DNA of 64,000 bases, taken from contig NZ_CP137080.1 of NCBI RefSeq assembly GCF_036324365.1, positions 248,001 through 312,000 on the forward strand. The letters are read 5' to 3'. A program made the translations under genes and the position numbers. Position 1 is the first letter of the stretch; the number at the start of each line of letters is the position of its first letter. Source of the stretch: Microbacterium limosum (GTDB lineage: Bacteria > Actinomycetota > Actinomycetes > Actinomycetales > Microbacteriaceae). A model generated the notes under the pieces. It made no database searches. It was not told where the DNA came from and worked only from the letters and a program-made list of their open reading frames with translations. Shown in pieces: positions 18,103-28,238 of the stretch.

Positions 18103-18878
18103 GCGAGACGATCCGCCTCGCGATCGCGGACGGCCTCGCGCGCATCACGCTGAACCGGCCCGCCCGGCTCAACGCCTTCGACGAGGAGATGGCCCACGCG
18201 TGGGAGCGCGCCACGGTCGAGGCGACGTCCTCCGACGACGTCGGCGCGATCCTCGTGGATGCCGCGGGCCCCGCCTTCTGCGCCGGCGGCGACGTCGTGG
18301 CGATGTCGAGCACGGTCGGCTCGGGCGAGGGCATCGCGGCGCTCGCCCACATCATCCACCGTGGCATCCGGGCGCTCGTGGAGTCGTCGGTGCCGGTCGT
18401 CGCGGCGGCGCACGGCACGACGGCGGGCGGGGGCCTCGGCATCCTGCTCGCGAGCGACTACGCCGTCGCGGCCGCCGACTCGAGGATCGGCAGCCGGTAC
18501 GCGGGCGTCGGCCTCACGCCCGACCTGTCGGTCTCGGCGCAGCTCGCGCGCGCCGTGGGCGAGCGCCGCGCCCTGCAGCTGGTGCTGAGCGATCGGATGC
18601 TGTCGGCCGACGAGGCGCTCGCGTGGGGGCTCGTCGCCGAGGTCGCGCCGCCCGACGGGGTCGCCGCGCGCGCCGAGGCGGTCGCACGCTCGTGGCTCGA
18701 GGGCGCGACCGCGGCGTACGGGCAGGCGAAGCGTCTCATCCGTTCCCGGCCCACGCGCTCGTTCGCGGGCCAGCTCGACGAGGAGGCCCGCACGATCGGC
18801 GCGGCCTTCGACACCCCCGAGGCGGCCGCACGCATCGCGGCGTTCGCCGCGGCATCCGCACGGAAGGATCCTCGATGA
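18099..18878 (+). CDS. Enoyl-CoA hydratase/isomerase family protein
   Basis: This 259-residue crotonase-family enzyme has the oxyanion-hole segments [10 protein letters not shown] near residue 61 and [20 protein letters not shown] near 100. The usual catalytic glutamate positions are not clearly conserved (the second segment reads [13 protein letters not shown]), so isomerase or hydrolase activity is as possible as hydration. It overlaps the upstream SDR and the downstream SDR by ATGA junctions, so the three proteins are made together. Confidence 0.85.
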   Translation: MSETIRLAIADGLARITLNRPARLNAFDEEMAHAWERATVEATSSDDVGAILVDAAGPAFCAGGDVVAMSSTVGSGEGIAALAHIIHRGIRALVESSVPVVAAAHGTTAGGGLGILLASDYAVAAADSRIGSRYAGVGLTPDLSVSAQLARAVGERRALQLVLSDRMLSADEALAWGLVAEVAPPDGVAARAEAVARSWLEGATAAYGQAKRLIRSRPTRSFAGQLDEEARTIGAAFDTPEAAARIAAFAAASARKDPR

Positions 18879-19717
18879 CCGACTCCGCCCCCCTGGCCGG
18901 CCGCACCATCCTCATGTCGGGGGGCAGTCGCGGCATCGGCCTCGCGATCGCGCTGCGCGCCGCCGCAGACGGCGCCAATATCGCGTTGCTGGCGAAGACC
19001 GACGCGCCTCATCCGAAGCTCGAGGGCACGGTGCACTCGGCGGCCGAGCAGATCCGCGCCGCGGGGGGCAACGCCCTGCCGATCGTGGGCGACGTGCGCG
19101 ACGACGACGACATCACGCAGGCCGTGCTGATGACGCAGGGGGAGTTCGGCGGCATCGACGTCGTCGTGAACAACGCGAGCGTGATCGACCTGTCGGGCTC
19201 GCTGGAGCTCTCGGCGAAGAAGTACGACCTCATGCAGGACGTCAACGTACGCGGCACGTTCATGCTCAGTCGGGCCGCCGTGCCGATCCTGCGCGAGAGC
19301 GAGAACCCTCACATCCTCTCCCTCTCCCCGCCGCTGAACCCCACCCCGCGGTGGCTCGGCGCGCACACGGGGTACTCGCTCGCGAAGTTCGGGATGACGA
19401 TGGTCACGCTGGGGCTCGCGGCCGAGTTCGCGGGCGACGGCATCGCCGCCAACACCCTCTGGCCCCGCACGACGATCGCGACCGCCGCCGTGCAGAACCT
19501 CCTCGGCGGCGACCGCGTCATGGCGGCCAGCCGCACGCCCCAGATCTACGCCGACGCCGCGTACGAGGTCATCACGCGACCGGCGGACTCCGCCACGGGG
19601 CGGCAGCTCATCGTCGAGGACGTGCTCGCCGAGGCCGGCGTCACCGACCTCGCGCGGTACGCGGCGGTTCCGGGCACCCCCGACGAGCGGCTCTACCCCG
19701 ACATCTTCCTGGACTGA
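18875..19717 (+). CDS. Short-chain dehydrogenase, HSDL2-like
   Basis: The 280-residue SDR has the cofactor motif SGGSRGIGLA near residue 14, VNNASVIDL near 96 and the catalytic Y-x3-K in GYSLAKFGMT near 164. The run LSPPLNPTPRW and the longer C-terminus match the HSDL2 group, peroxisomal or bacterial SDRs linked to lipid metabolism. It ends the three-gene acyl-CoA operon. A 100-bp inverted-repeat element follows before the next gene. Confidence 0.82.
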   Translation: MTDSAPLAGRTILMSGGSRGIGLAIALRAAADGANIALLAKTDAPHPKLEGTVHSAAEQIRAAGGNALPIVGDVRDDDDITQAVLMTQGEFGGIDVVVNNASVIDLSGSLELSAKKYDLMQDVNVRGTFMLSRAAVPILRESENPHILSLSPPLNPTPRWLGAHTGYSLAKFGMTMVTLGLAAEFAGDGIAANTLWPRTTIATAAVQNLLGGDRVMAASRTPQIYADAAYEVITRPADSATGRQLIVEDVLAEAGVTDLARYAAVPGTPDERLYPDIFLD

Positions 19718-19750
19718 CGACCCCGCCGGCCGTGCGTGCGGCTGCTCACC

Positions 19751-19850
19751 GCGACAACATTCCGGAGGAACGCAGGTCGCGGCGCACGCCTGCCGCGAAA
19801 AGACGGGCCGGCCCGGTGCGCGGGGCGGGATGTCTCCGGAGTGTTGTCGC
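19751..19850. repeat. Inverted-repeat element, family 1, copy a
   Basis: The left arm GCGACAACATTCCGGA (19751-19766) and the right arm TCCGGAGTGTTGTCGC (19835-19850) are inverted repeats matching at 15 of 16 bases around a GC-rich 68-bp centre. A 9-bp direct repeat GCGTGCGGC lies on either side (19734-19742 and 19851-19859). The same arms occur at 26761-26848. No coding capacity is seen. It could be a small mobile element or a strong RNA hairpin. Confidence 0.75.
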
Positions 19851-19874
19851 GCGTGCGGCGGATACCATCGCCGA

Positions 19875-20369
19875 ATGCCGACGATGAGCGCGGGAATCCT
19901 CCTGTACCGCTTCGCGGAGCCCGGTCGGTCTGACCTCCTCGAGGTCTTCATCGCGCACATGGGCGGCCCCTACTGGGAGCGGAAGAAGCAGGGCGCCTGG
20001 AGCATCCCCAAGGGCGAATACGACCCCGACGCCGAGCCTGCGCTGGATGCCGCGCGGCGCGAGTTCGCGGAGGAGCTCGGTGTCGACCCCCCGGCCACGG
20101 CGTACGCCGAGCTGGGGACGTTCGCGTACTCATCCGGCAAGCGTGTCGTCGTGTTCGTCGCCGACGGCTCCGGCTTCGACCCTGGAGGGCTCGCCTTCGG
20201 CGAGTTCGAGATGGAGTGGCCGCCGCGCTCCGGCCGCACCCGGTCCTTCCCCGAGGTCGACGACGCGCGCTGGGTCGATGCCCGGGAGGCGACGGACCTG
20301 CTCGTGAAGGGACAGCGGCCGGCGCTCGAGGCGCTCGAACGGCTGCTGGCCGCGGCCTCGACCCCCTGA
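19875..20369 (+). CDS. Nudix hydrolase family protein
   Basis: The 164-residue protein has a Nudix-box-like run starting at KGEYD near residue 44 and ending REFAEELG. It contains one residue more than the canonical spacing between the Gly and the first Glu. Nudix enzymes cleave nucleoside diphosphates linked to another group with Mg2+. The segment WERKKQGAWSIPKGEY matches a bacterial subgroup annotated as NTP pyrophosphohydrolases. The ATG at 19875 has TACCAT six bases upstream (leaderless), which rejects an upstream GTG at 19830. The substrate is unknown. Confidence 0.85.
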   Translation: MPTMSAGILLYRFAEPGRSDLLEVFIAHMGGPYWERKKQGAWSIPKGEYDPDAEPALDAARREFAEELGVDPPATAYAELGTFAYSSGKRVVVFVADGSGFDPGGLAFGEFEMEWPPRSGRTRSFPEVDDARWVDAREATDLLVKGQRPALEALERLLAAASTP

Positions 20370-20399
20370 CGTCCGGGTCGCGCGGCTACCCTGGTAACC

Positions 20400-21635
20400 A
20401 TGACCGACACCCCTCCCGTGCGCACGACGAGACCGCGTCAGGTGCGCCCTGCGACGGAGGGGTGGTCGCAGAAGAAGGATGCCGAAGGCCGGCCCCTGCT
20501 GCAGTTCGCCTCGCCCAAGCGCGGCAAGCCCCCCGTGCACCTGGCGGACATGACGCCCGCCGAGCGGGTGGCGAAGGTGACCGAGCTCGGGCTGCCCGGC
20601 TTCCGGGCCAAGCAGATCGCGGCGCACTACTTCTCGCGCTACACCTCGGACCCCGCCGCCATGACGGACCTGCCGGCCGCGGGCCGCGAGGAGCTCGTGG
20701 GGGGTCTGCTCCCGCCCCTGCTGACCGAGGTGCGCCGGCTGCAGACCGACGGCGGCGACACCATCAAGTTCCTGTGGAAGCTGCACGACGGCGCGCTCGT
20801 GGAGTCCGTGCTCATGCGCTACCCGGGCCGCATCACGCTGTGCGTGTCGAGCCAGGCCGGGTGCGGCATGAACTGCCCGTTCTGCGCGACGGGCCAGGCG
20901 GGGCTCACGCGCAACATGTCGGCGGCCGAGATCGTCGACCAGATCGTCCGCGCGAACGCCGTCATCGCCGCGGGGGAGCTGGGCGGGAAGAAGAGCACCG
21001 ACCATTCGCTCGAGCGCGTGTCGAACATCGTCTTCATGGGCATGGGCGAGCCCCTCGCGAACTACGCGCGGGTCATGCAGGCCGTGCGGGTCATGGTCGC
21101 GAAGCAGCCCGAGGGGCTCGGCATGAGCGCCCGCGGCATCACCGTCTCGACGGTGGGTCTCGTGCCGGCGATCACGAAGCTTGCGAACGAGGACATTCCC
21201 GTCACGTTCGCGCTCTCGCTGCACGCCCCCGACGACACGCTTCGAGACGAGCTCATCCCGGTCAACTCGCGCTGGAAGGTTGACGAGGCGCTGGATGCCG
21301 CGCGCGGCTACTTCGAGCGCACGGGCCGCCGCGTCTCGATCGAGTACGCCCTCATCAAGGACATGAACGACCACGGCTGGCGCGCCGACCTGCTCGCGGA
21401 GAAGCTCAACGCGCGGGGCCGCGGCTGGGTGCACGTCAACCCGATCCCGCTGAACCCGACCCCCGGGTCGATCTGGACCGCGTCGGACCGCGACGTGCAG
21501 AACGAGTTCGTGCGCCGGCTCAACGCCGCCGGCATCCCGACCACCCTGCGCGACACGCGCGGCAAGGAGATCGACGGCGCGTGCGGTCAGCTGGTCGCGA
21601 CGGCCGACGACGAGAGGGCCGCTGCGGGCGCCTGA
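20400..21635 (+). CDS. rlmN: Dual-specificity 23S rRNA/tRNA adenine-C2 methyltransferase RlmN
   Basis: RlmN is a radical-SAM enzyme that methylates C2 of A2503 in 23S rRNA and A37 in some tRNAs. The iron-sulfur motif CGMNCPFC gives Cys155, 159 and 162. [14 protein letters not shown] and the C-terminal methyl-carrying cysteine in DGACGQL are all present, so it should be active. At 411 residues it has an N-terminal extension over the E. coli protein. The ATG has TACCCT seven bases upstream (leaderless). The last 49 bp overlap the end of the convergent LysR gene. Confidence 0.96.
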   Translation: MTDTPPVRTTRPRQVRPATEGWSQKKDAEGRPLLQFASPKRGKPPVHLADMTPAERVAKVTELGLPGFRAKQIAAHYFSRYTSDPAAMTDLPAAGREELVGGLLPPLLTEVRRLQTDGGDTIKFLWKLHDGALVESVLMRYPGRITLCVSSQAGCGMNCPFCATGQAGLTRNMSAAEIVDQIVRANAVIAAGELGGKKSTDHSLERVSNIVFMGMGEPLANYARVMQAVRVMVAKQPEGLGMSARGITVSTVGLVPAITKLANEDIPVTFALSLHAPDDTLRDELIPVNSRWKVDEALDAARGYFERTGRRVSIEYALIKDMNDHGWRADLLAEKLNARGRGWVHVNPIPLNPTPGSIWTASDRDVQNEFVRRLNAAGIPTTLRDTRGKEIDGACGQLVATADDERAAAGA

Positions 21636-22555
21636 GCCTCGGCATCCGCCTCCTGCTCCTCGCAGGCGACGCCGCACGCCTGGGCGTCGAGGTCGAGGAT
21701 CTCGAGCAGGCGCAGCGCCGCCGGCTCCGCCGTCGTCGAGGCGATCGCGGAGACGATCCAGACGGGCGTCTCGTCGGGGGGCAGCGCCACGGTGACCAGG
21801 CCCGATGCCTGCGGCTTCGCGGCGACGTGCTGCGGCACGAGCGCGATCCCGAGGCCCCGGTGGATGAGGTCCAGCAGCGTGTGGATGTCGTCGACCGTGC
21901 AGGGGACGCGCCGGGGGATGCCGTGGGCGGCGAAGGCGGCGTCGGTGAGCGTGCGCACCCCCCACGATTCCCGGAAGTCGATGAAGTCGCGCTCGCGCAG
22001 CTGCGCCCACTCCACGCGCGCGGACCCGGCGAGCGGGTCGGACGGCGGGACGAGGAGCACGAGCTGGCGCCGCCCCAGCTCGGCGGGGCTCATCGACGCG
22101 AGGTGGTCGGTCGTCGCCACGAAGGCGACGTCGAGGTCTCCCCCGCGCACCTGCGCGGCGAGCTCGTGCGAGCCCGCCTGGACGAAATGGATGTCGACCA
22201 GCGGGTATCGCCGGTGGAAGCGCTCGAGCAGGGGAGGCACATCCACGACCCCGAGGCACTGCTCGGCGCCCACCCGCAGGCGCCCGGAGAGCTGCCGCGT
22301 CGCGCGCACGACGGCGTCGCGGCCCGCCGCCGCCTGCGTGAGCATCTCGCGCGCGAAGGGCAGCAGCGCGCGCCCGGCGTCCGTCGCGACGACGCGCCTG
22401 GTGGTGCGGGTGAACAGGCTCGTGCCGAACTCCTCCTCGAGGCTGCGGATCGCCGCCGACAGGCCGGACTGGGACACGCCGCACACGGCCGCGGCCCGGG
22501 TGAACTGCTGTTCCTCGGCGAGCGTCACGAGGTACTCCATCTGCCGCAGGTCCAT
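21587..22555 (-). CDS. LysR-family transcriptional regulator
   Basis: In this 322-residue regulator the N-terminal winged helix-turn-helix is at residues 1-60 ([15 protein letters not shown], then [19 protein letters not shown]), followed by a periplasmic-binding-protein-like effector domain. It is divergent from an aldo/keto reductase gene, the classic LysR arrangement, and a CTTC-TGAATG-GAAG dyad lies in the 102-bp gap. It probably controls one or both aldo/keto reductases. The effector is unknown. The ATG is preceded by GAGGTG. Its 3' end overlaps the convergent rlmN end by 49 bp. Confidence 0.92.
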   Translation of the reverse strand: MDLRQMEYLVTLAEEQQFTRAAAVCGVSQSGLSAAIRSLEEEFGTSLFTRTTRRVVATDAGRALLPFAREMLTQAAAGRDAVVRATRQLSGRLRVGAEQCLGVVDVPPLLERFHRRYPLVDIHFVQAGSHELAAQVRGGDLDVAFVATTDHLASMSPAELGRRQLVLLVPPSDPLAGSARVEWAQLRERDFIDFRESWGVRTLTDAAFAAHGIPRRVPCTVDDIHTLLDLIHRGLGIALVPQHVAAKPQASGLVTVALPPDETPVWIVSAIASTTAEPAALRLLEILDLDAQACGVACEEQEADAEAQAPAAALSSSAVATS

Positions 22556-22567
22556 TTATCACCTCTA

Positions 22568-22581
22568 CTTCTGAATGGAAG
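22568..22581. promoter_or_regulatory. Candidate LysR operator dyad
   Basis: CTTCTGAATGGAAG is an inverted repeat (CTTC/GAAG arms, 6-bp centre) 13 bases upstream of the lysR start, in the divergent lysR/aldo-keto reductase gap. Its position suits autoregulation and control of the reductase. The assignment rests on symmetry and position only. Confidence 0.4.
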
Positions 22582-22657
22582 AATACACAGTTGTTGGACT
22601 TCTAGGTTGAGCCCTCCTAGCGTGGAGACGCAACAGTCGACGACGTAAGGAAGTGCT

Positions 22658-23527
22658 GTGCAGCAGAGAAGAATCGCAGACGTCTCGGTCAGCGCCATCG
22701 GGCTCGGCGGAATGCCGATGTCGATCGAGGGCCGCCCCGACGAGGAGCGATCGATCGCCACCATCCACGCCGCGCTCGACGCGGGCGTGACGCTCATCGA
22801 CACGGCGGACGCCTACCATCGCGACGCGAACGAGGTCGGCCACAACGAGGAGCTCATCGCCCGGGCGCTGCGCAGCTACGGCGGCGACACGTCGGACGTC
22901 CTCGTCGCCACCAAGGGCGGACACCTGCGACCGGGCGACGGGTCGTGGACCCTCAACGGCCGCCCCGAGTACATCGTCGAGGCCGCGAAGGCCTCGGCAT
23001 CCCGCCTCGGGGTAGAGGCGATCGGGCTCTACCAGTTCCACCGCCCCGACCCGGAGGTGCCCTACGCCGAGTCGGTCGGCGCGCTGCGCGAGCTGCTCGA
23101 TGCGGGCGTCATCCGCATGGCGGGCATCTCGAACGCCGACGTCGCCCAGATCGACGAGGCCCGCGAGGTGCTGGGCGGCCGGCTCGCCTCGGTGCAGAAC
23201 CAGTTCTCGCCGGCGTTCCGCTCGAGTCTGCCCGAGCTGGAGCACTGCGCCTCGCTCGGCATCGCCTTCCTTCCCTGGTCGCCCCTGGGAGGCATCTCGC
23301 GCGCCAGCGCCGTGGGCGAGAACCACGATGCGTTCCAGCGCGTGGCGGACGAGCGCGGGGTCAGTCCCCAGCAGATCGCGCTCGCGTGGGAGCTCGCGCT
23401 CGCGCCGAACGTCATCCCGATCCCCGGTGCCTCGCGGCCCGCGAGCATCCAAGACTCCGTGCGGGCGGCCGAGCTCGAGCTGACGGCGGACGAGATCGCC
23501 GCGCTGTCGAGCGACACGGAAGCGTGA
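22658..23527 (+). CDS. Aldo/keto reductase
   Basis: This 289-residue TIM-barrel NADPH-dependent oxidoreductase has the catalytic tetrad residues in LIDTADAYH (Asp, Tyr), VATKGGH (Lys) and YQFHRPDP (His). The phosphate-binding end is IPIPGASRP. The GTG start has AAGGAAG eight bases upstream. It is divergent from a LysR regulator and followed 106 bp later by a second, only distantly similar aldo/keto reductase. The substrate is unknown. Confidence 0.9.
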   Translation: MQQRRIADVSVSAIGLGGMPMSIEGRPDEERSIATIHAALDAGVTLIDTADAYHRDANEVGHNEELIARALRSYGGDTSDVLVATKGGHLRPGDGSWTLNGRPEYIVEAAKASASRLGVEAIGLYQFHRPDPEVPYAESVGALRELLDAGVIRMAGISNADVAQIDEAREVLGGRLASVQNQFSPAFRSSLPELEHCASLGIAFLPWSPLGGISRASAVGENHDAFQRVADERGVSPQQIALAWELALAPNVIPIPGASRPASIQDSVRAAELELTADEIAALSSDTEA

Positions 23528-23633
23528 TCGCTCGGCGCATCCCCTCCACCCGCCCGTAGGGCTACGAGCGGTTCCGCGCCGCGGGCCACCGCGTGCCCCG
23601 ACCCGCGTCGACACAGACAGGACAGGAAGACAC

Positions 23634-24647
23634 ATGGTCAACTACCGCTACCTCGGCAACTCCGGATTCAAGGTCTCGGAGATCACCTACGGCAACTGGG
23701 TGACGCACGCCTCGCAGGTCGAGAACGAGGCCGCCATCGCCACGGTCCACGCGGCGCTCGATGCCGGGATCACGACGTTCGACACGGCCGACACGTACGC
23801 CAACACCGGCGCGGAGGTCGTGCTGGGCGAGGCGCTCAAGGGGCAGCGACGCGAGTCGCTGGAGATCTTCACGAAGGTCTACTTCCCGACCGGCCCGATG
23901 GGCCCGAACGACACCGGCCTCTCGCGCAAGCACATCATGGACTCGGTGAACGGGTCGCTCACCCGCCTCGGCACCGACTACATCGACCTTTACCAGGCGC
24001 ACCGCTTCGACTACGAGACGCCGCTGGAGGAGACCTTCCAGGCCTTCGCCGACCTCGTGCGTCAGGGCAAGGTGCTCTACATCGGCGTCTCGGAGTGGAC
24101 GGCCGAGCAGCTTCGCGAGGGTCACGCCCTGGCGAAGGACCTCGGCATCCAGCTGATCTCGAACCAGCCGCAGTACTCGATGCTCTGGCGTGCGATCGAG
24201 GGCAAGGTCGTTCCCGCGTCGGAGGAGCTCGGGATCTCGCAGATCGTCTGGTCGCCGATGGCGCAGGGCGTGCTCTCGGGCAAGTACCTGCCCGGTCAGC
24301 CGCTACCCGCCGGATCGCGCGCGACCGACGAGAAGAGCGGCGCCGATTTCATCAAGCGCCTGCTGCGCGACGAGGTGCTGACCGCGGTGCAGAAGCTGAA
24401 GCCGATCGCGCAGGAGGCGGGCCTCACGATGCCGCAGCTGGCGATCGCGTGGGTGCTGCAGAACCCGAACGTCGCGGCGGCCCTCGTCGGCGCGTCGCGG
24501 CCCGAGCAGCTGGCCGACACGGTGAAGGCGTCGGGCGTGACGCTCGATGCCGACACCCTCGCCGCGATCGACACCGCGCTCGCGGGCGTCGTGGAGGACG
24601 ACCCCGAGGCGACGTACGAGACCTCCCCGAAGGCCCGTCTGGTCTGA
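23634..24647 (+). CDS. Aldo/keto reductase, potassium-channel beta-subunit-like group
   Basis: The 337-residue reductase starts [20 protein letters not shown], the signature of the Kv-beta-like AKR group. Catalytic residues appear in [19 protein letters not shown] and [21 protein letters not shown] near 207 is the group's characteristic loop. In bacteria these enzymes reduce aldehydes, often under stress. A GGACAGGAAG ribosome-binding region precedes the ATG. A perfect 18-bp stem-loop follows the gene and likely ends the transcript. Confidence 0.9.
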   Translation: MVNYRYLGNSGFKVSEITYGNWVTHASQVENEAAIATVHAALDAGITTFDTADTYANTGAEVVLGEALKGQRRESLEIFTKVYFPTGPMGPNDTGLSRKHIMDSVNGSLTRLGTDYIDLYQAHRFDYETPLEETFQAFADLVRQGKVLYIGVSEWTAEQLREGHALAKDLGIQLISNQPQYSMLWRAIEGKVVPASEELGISQIVWSPMAQGVLSGKYLPGQPLPAGSRATDEKSGADFIKRLLRDEVLTAVQKLKPIAQEAGLTMPQLAIAWVLQNPNVAAALVGASRPEQLADTVKASGVTLDADTLAAIDTALAGVVEDDPEATYETSPKARLV

Positions 24648-24669
24648 CACGAGACGGCTTCCCGCCCCC

Positions 24670-24718
24670 CACGCGCCCCCGCTCGCCATCCGTCCCGGAC
24701 GGCGAGCGGGGGCGCGTG
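24670..24718. terminator. Strong GC-rich stem-loop, probable terminator
   Basis: CACGCGCCCCCGCTCGCC (24670-24687) pairs perfectly with GGCGAGCGGGGGCGCGTG (24701-24718), an 18-bp stem around a 13-base loop 22 bases after the aldo/keto reductase stop. There is no T-tract, as is common for high-GC actinobacterial terminators. Confidence 0.7.
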
Positions 24719-24765
24719 GCGTGTGTGACGCCGGCGCCGGCGCGCCCGCCTGACAGAATCGGCGC

Positions 24766-26718
24766 ATGCCGCACTGGGTCATCGTCTCGCTCGCCGCGAC
24801 CGCCTTCGCCGTCGTCTCGGCCTGGGCCGTGCGCCTGCTGCTGGATGTCGCGGTCGGGTGGCTGCGCGCACTCCTCGTCTCGCTCGTGGTCTTCCTCGTC
24901 GCCTGGCCCGTCGCGGAATGGTCGCTCACCGAGGCGGACGTCGTCTCGGACGGACGCGTCGTCGTCGACGACGGCATCGCGATCGCCTTCCTCGCCCTGA
25001 CGGTCGGCTGGATCTTCGTCGTCGTCGTGGTCGTCATGCTCACGCTGGAGTTCCTCTCGCCCTCGCGGCGCATGCCGAACCCGCTGCGGGTCATCCGCGA
25101 CGCGATCCGCCGTCGCGACCGGGCCAGGCGCTACGCGCAGATCCTGGCGATCGGGTCGCGGCACGGGCTCGGCTTCTACGAGAGCCGGCGCCGCGGCGGC
25201 GAGGACGAGCTGCCCCGCGCGCTCGTCTCGGCGATGAACGACGCCGGCGTCACGTTCGTCAAGCTGGGGCAGGTGCTCTCCTCCCGCGAGGACGTGCTCC
25301 CGCCCCGCCTCATCGAGGCGTTCTCGACTCTCCAGATGGACTCCACCCCGATCCCCTGGGACGAGGCGCGCGCCGCCATCCAGGCACAGCTGCACCGCCC
25401 GATCGAGGAGGTGTTCGAGCGGATCGACCCGGTGCCGCTGGCCGCGGCATCCGTCGCCCAGGTGCACACCGCTCGGCTCGCCGGCGGCGAAGAGGTCGTG
25501 GTCAAGATCCAGCGGCCCCGGGCGCGGGCGCAGGTCACGACCGACCTCGACATCCTCGAGCGCCTCGCCGCCGAGGCCGAGCGTCGCACCGACTGGGCGA
25601 AGGACTACGGCGCCCTGGCCCTCGCGAGCGAGTTCTCCCGGGCGCTGCGCGAGGAGCTCGACTACCGCATCGAGGCGGCCAACACCGACATGCTGCGGGC
25701 GGCGATCGCCGCGTCCGGCACGCACCTCCTCCGGGTCCCGACCGTGTACGGCGACTACTCGACGCCGCAGCTGCTGGTGCAGGAGCGGGTGGTCGGCACG
25801 CCGTTCAGCCGCCTCGGCGACGCGGCGCTCGCGCCCGAGGACGCGGCTCGCATCGCCGACGCGCTCCTGGACGCGATCGTCGACCAGATCGCCGTGCGCG
25901 GCGTCTTCCACGCCGACCTCCACCCCGGCAACCTCATCCTCGGCGAGGACGGCACGGTCACCCTGATCGACTTCGGCGCCGTCGGCGTGCTCGAGGCGAG
26001 CATGCGCCGGCTGCTGCTGCCGATGCTCATCGCGATGGCGAACGAGGACGACGTCGCGGTGACCGACGTGGCCCTGCTGATGTGCGGTCCGCCCGCAGAC
26101 GGCGGGGACGTGGCCGCGCTGCAGCGCGACATCGGCGTCATCCTCACCCGCCTGCGCAGCGCCCGCGCCGACGAGAACGTCTTCCGGCTGCTGCTGGACG
26201 TGCTCCGGCGCAATCGGATGGCGCTGCCGCCGTCGTTGCTGCTGGTGTTCCGCACGCTCGCGTCCCTCGAGGGGACGCTGCGCAAGCTCGTCCCGGGCTA
26301 CGACATGGTCTCGCGGGCCCTGGAGGTCGCCCCGCGCGTCGCGCTGTCGCTCCTCTCGCCGCGCAGCGCCGCGCTCACGGCCCAGACCTGGTCGGCCCTC
26401 ATGCTCGAGCAGGCGAGGCGGATGCCGCGTCGCGTCGAGTCGGTCACCCGGTCGATCGAGGACGGCACGTTCTCGGTGCGCCTGCGCGCGTTCGAGGGAG
26501 GCGAGGAGCGCGCATGGGTCGATTCGATCGTGGGGCGGGTGTCGTCCACGATCGTGGGCGTGACGCTCGTGATCTCCGGCATCCTGCTCACGGTCGACGA
26601 CGGCGGACCCCGCCTCACGGGCGACGTGCCCGCGTTCGGGTTCCTGGGCAGCGTCATGGGCCTCGGTGGGTTGCTGCTGCTGCTGCGGGCGCTGCGCGGG
26701 GCGCTGCGTCGGCGCTGA
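24766..26718 (+). CDS. ABC1/UbiB-family atypical kinase, membrane protein
   Basis: The 650-residue protein has two N-terminal and two C-terminal membrane segments around an atypical kinase domain. Family signatures are [13 protein letters not shown] (KxGQ) near 166, [10 protein letters not shown] (Ala-rich loop) near 226, [16 protein letters not shown] near 385 and LIDFGAVG near 402. UbiB/COQ8 proteins hydrolyse ATP and support quinone-lipid handling; here menaquinone would be the likely lipid. The ATG has CAGAAT six bases upstream (leaderless). The next gene to the right is a transporter pseudogene on the other strand. Confidence 0.92.
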   Translation: MPHWVIVSLAATAFAVVSAWAVRLLLDVAVGWLRALLVSLVVFLVAWPVAEWSLTEADVVSDGRVVVDDGIAIAFLALTVGWIFVVVVVVMLTLEFLSPSRRMPNPLRVIRDAIRRRDRARRYAQILAIGSRHGLGFYESRRRGGEDELPRALVSAMNDAGVTFVKLGQVLSSREDVLPPRLIEAFSTLQMDSTPIPWDEARAAIQAQLHRPIEEVFERIDPVPLAAASVAQVHTARLAGGEEVVVKIQRPRARAQVTTDLDILERLAAEAERRTDWAKDYGALALASEFSRALREELDYRIEAANTDMLRAAIAASGTHLLRVPTVYGDYSTPQLLVQERVVGTPFSRLGDAALAPEDAARIADALLDAIVDQIAVRGVFHADLHPGNLILGEDGTVTLIDFGAVGVLEASMRRLLLPMLIAMANEDDVAVTDVALLMCGPPADGGDVAALQRDIGVILTRLRSARADENVFRLLLDVLRRNRMALPPSLLLVFRTLASLEGTLRKLVPGYDMVSRALEVAPRVALSLLSPRSAALTAQTWSALMLEQARRMPRRVESVTRSIEDGTFSVRLRAFEGGEERAWVDSIVGRVSSTIVGVTLVISGILLTVDDGGPRLTGDVPAFGFLGSVMGLGGLLLLLRALRGALRRR

Positions 26719-26722
26719 CGCG

Positions 26723-26903
26723 GTCAGCCGCCCGCGGCGAGCTCGCGCCGGCGGTCCGGGCGGACAACATTCCGGAAGGATGCGCCCGGTTCCCGTGCTC
26801 GGCGGCCCACGGCCGCCCCCGGCATGCGTCTCGCCGGAATGTTGTCCGCGAAGCTGGCCGGATCGGTGCGGTGTCAGCCGCCCGCGGCGAGCTCGCGCCG
26901 GCG
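26723..26903. repeat. 31-bp direct repeats flanking an inverted-repeat insert
   Basis: The 31 bp at 26723-26753 recur exactly at 26873-26903. The right copy is the true 3' end of the transporter pseudogene (its last codons and stop). The left copy is non-coding. The 119-bp interval between them holds the family 1 inverted-repeat element. This looks like a duplication made when the element arrived, although it is longer than usual target-site duplications. Confidence 0.85.
26761..26848. repeat. Inverted-repeat element, family 1, copy b
   Basis: CGGACAACATTCCGG (26761-26775) and CCGGAATGTTGTCCG (26834-26848) are perfect 15-bp inverted repeats around a GC-rich centre that differs from that of copy a. 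The element lies between 31-bp direct repeats, downstream of both convergent genes. Shared arms with different centres argue that the arms are the conserved, functional part. Confidence 0.8.
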
Positions 26904-28128
26904 CATGAGGGCGAGGGATGCCGCAGCCCCCGCGGCGGCGGCGGGCAGCATCCACCACAGGCCGTTGGGGTCGACGTCGTCGTGCCCCGGGACGGGCGTC
27001 GCGGCGAACGGAGAGATCGCGACGACCTCGGTCGGCAGCCCGAAGATCGTCCCGAACAGGGCGAGCGCCGCGGCCGCGACGACGATCCCCCAGCCGACGA
27101 GGATCGTCGCGCGGGGCAGGATGACGAACACCAGCGCGGCGGCGACGACGAAGACGCTCGCCGCCACCGCCTGCCCCGTCCCCGTGACGAGGGCGTCGGA
27201 GGCCAGGCTCGAAGAGCCCCCCGTGATCGCGAGCGCGAGGCATGCGCCGCCGACCGCGGCCGCGCAGACGAGGAGGATGCCTGCACCCGCGACGGAGCGG
27301 AAGGCGCGGAGCCAGGCGGCCCGCGCCACGGGGGTCGCGAGGGTCGCCTCCGCGGTGCCGTGCACCTCCTCCTGTCGTGCGCGCACGATCGTCTGCACGC
27401 CGAAGCACGCCGCGAGAACCCCGACATGACGAAGAAGGTGACGAGCACCCCCTGGTCGATCGACCCCTCGGCGGCGAGTCGCTCGAGGATCGCGGCGATC
27501 TGCGGTTGTCGGCGCCCACCTGCGCCACGAGGCTGCCGAGTGTCGCGGACAGCGCGCCCACCACCGCCGCGCCGACCGCCCAGGCGAGGATGGAGCCCGC
27601 GCTCAGCCGCCAGACGAGCCCCGGCATCGACGACAGCACGCGACCCGCATGGGCGCGACCCGCGCGCTCGGCCAGTGCGCCCTCGCCGACGTCGCGCCGC
27701 GCCTGCACGAGCGCCGCGGCACCGACGAGGCCCTTCTTGCGGGGGTCGAGTGCGAACTCGTCGATCAGGCGGGTCCTCTCCGCCGCGTAGGCGGGGTCGT
27801 TGCGGGGCACGCCGCGCAGCCGCGCGAGGAGGTCGATCGCCTCGCCCCCGCTGAGGTTCGGCCAGAGGCTCACGTCGCCCGGCACGTACGCGATCCGGCG
27901 GTGCAGCGAGACCGCCGCGCGCCACGGGTCGGCTCCGAAGACGGATGCCGTGCCGCCGGATGCCCGTGCGAGGCCGAGGAGGATGCGGATCGTCGTCGAC
28001 TTGCCCGCGCCGTTGGGCCCGAGGAAGCCGTGGATGTCGCCGGCGGAGACGTCGAGGTCGAGCCCGTCGAGGGCCCGCGTGCGCCCGTAGCGCTTCTCCA
28101 GCCTGCGGGTGAGGATGACAGGTGGCAT
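26874..28128 (-). pseudogene. Decayed ABC transporter: ATPase 5' part fused by deletion to permease 3' part, two frameshifts
   Basis: The start [15 protein letters not shown], Walker [10 protein letters not shown] and [13 protein letters not shown] form the first ~130 residues of an ABC ATPase. At about 27730 the frame jumps into permease sequence ([11 protein letters not shown], then [14 protein letters not shown]), so the ABC signature, Walker B and the permease N-terminus are gone. Reading then breaks at about 27504 (after VGADNR; expected [13 protein letters not shown] lies in another frame) and again at about 27425 (after VTFFVM). It continues as [14 protein letters not shown] to the permease end. 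Both breaks fit single-base deletions. The leaderless promoter TAGCGT is still seven bases before the ATG. The permease resembles tetronasin-resistance-type exporters. Confidence 0.85.
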
Positions 28129-28226
28129 GGACGGCACGCTACGCCCGCCGCCCGGCGCAGGGAAGAGCGCTGCTCCTGTATGCGCAATGCGGATTCGAGG
28201 CGGGCTCGCCGGACCTGTGGTTGACT

Positions 28227-28238
28227 TATGTATACATA
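28227..28238. promoter_or_regulatory. Palindromic GntR-type operator
   Basis: TATGTATACATA is a perfect 12-bp palindrome 22 bases before the gntR start. TTGACT (28221-28226) abuts it as a -35-like box, and the palindrome itself contains a TATACAT -10-like core. GntR/FadR-type repressors bind such palindromes, so the site probably mediates autoregulation of gntR-prpDBC. Confidence 0.65.
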
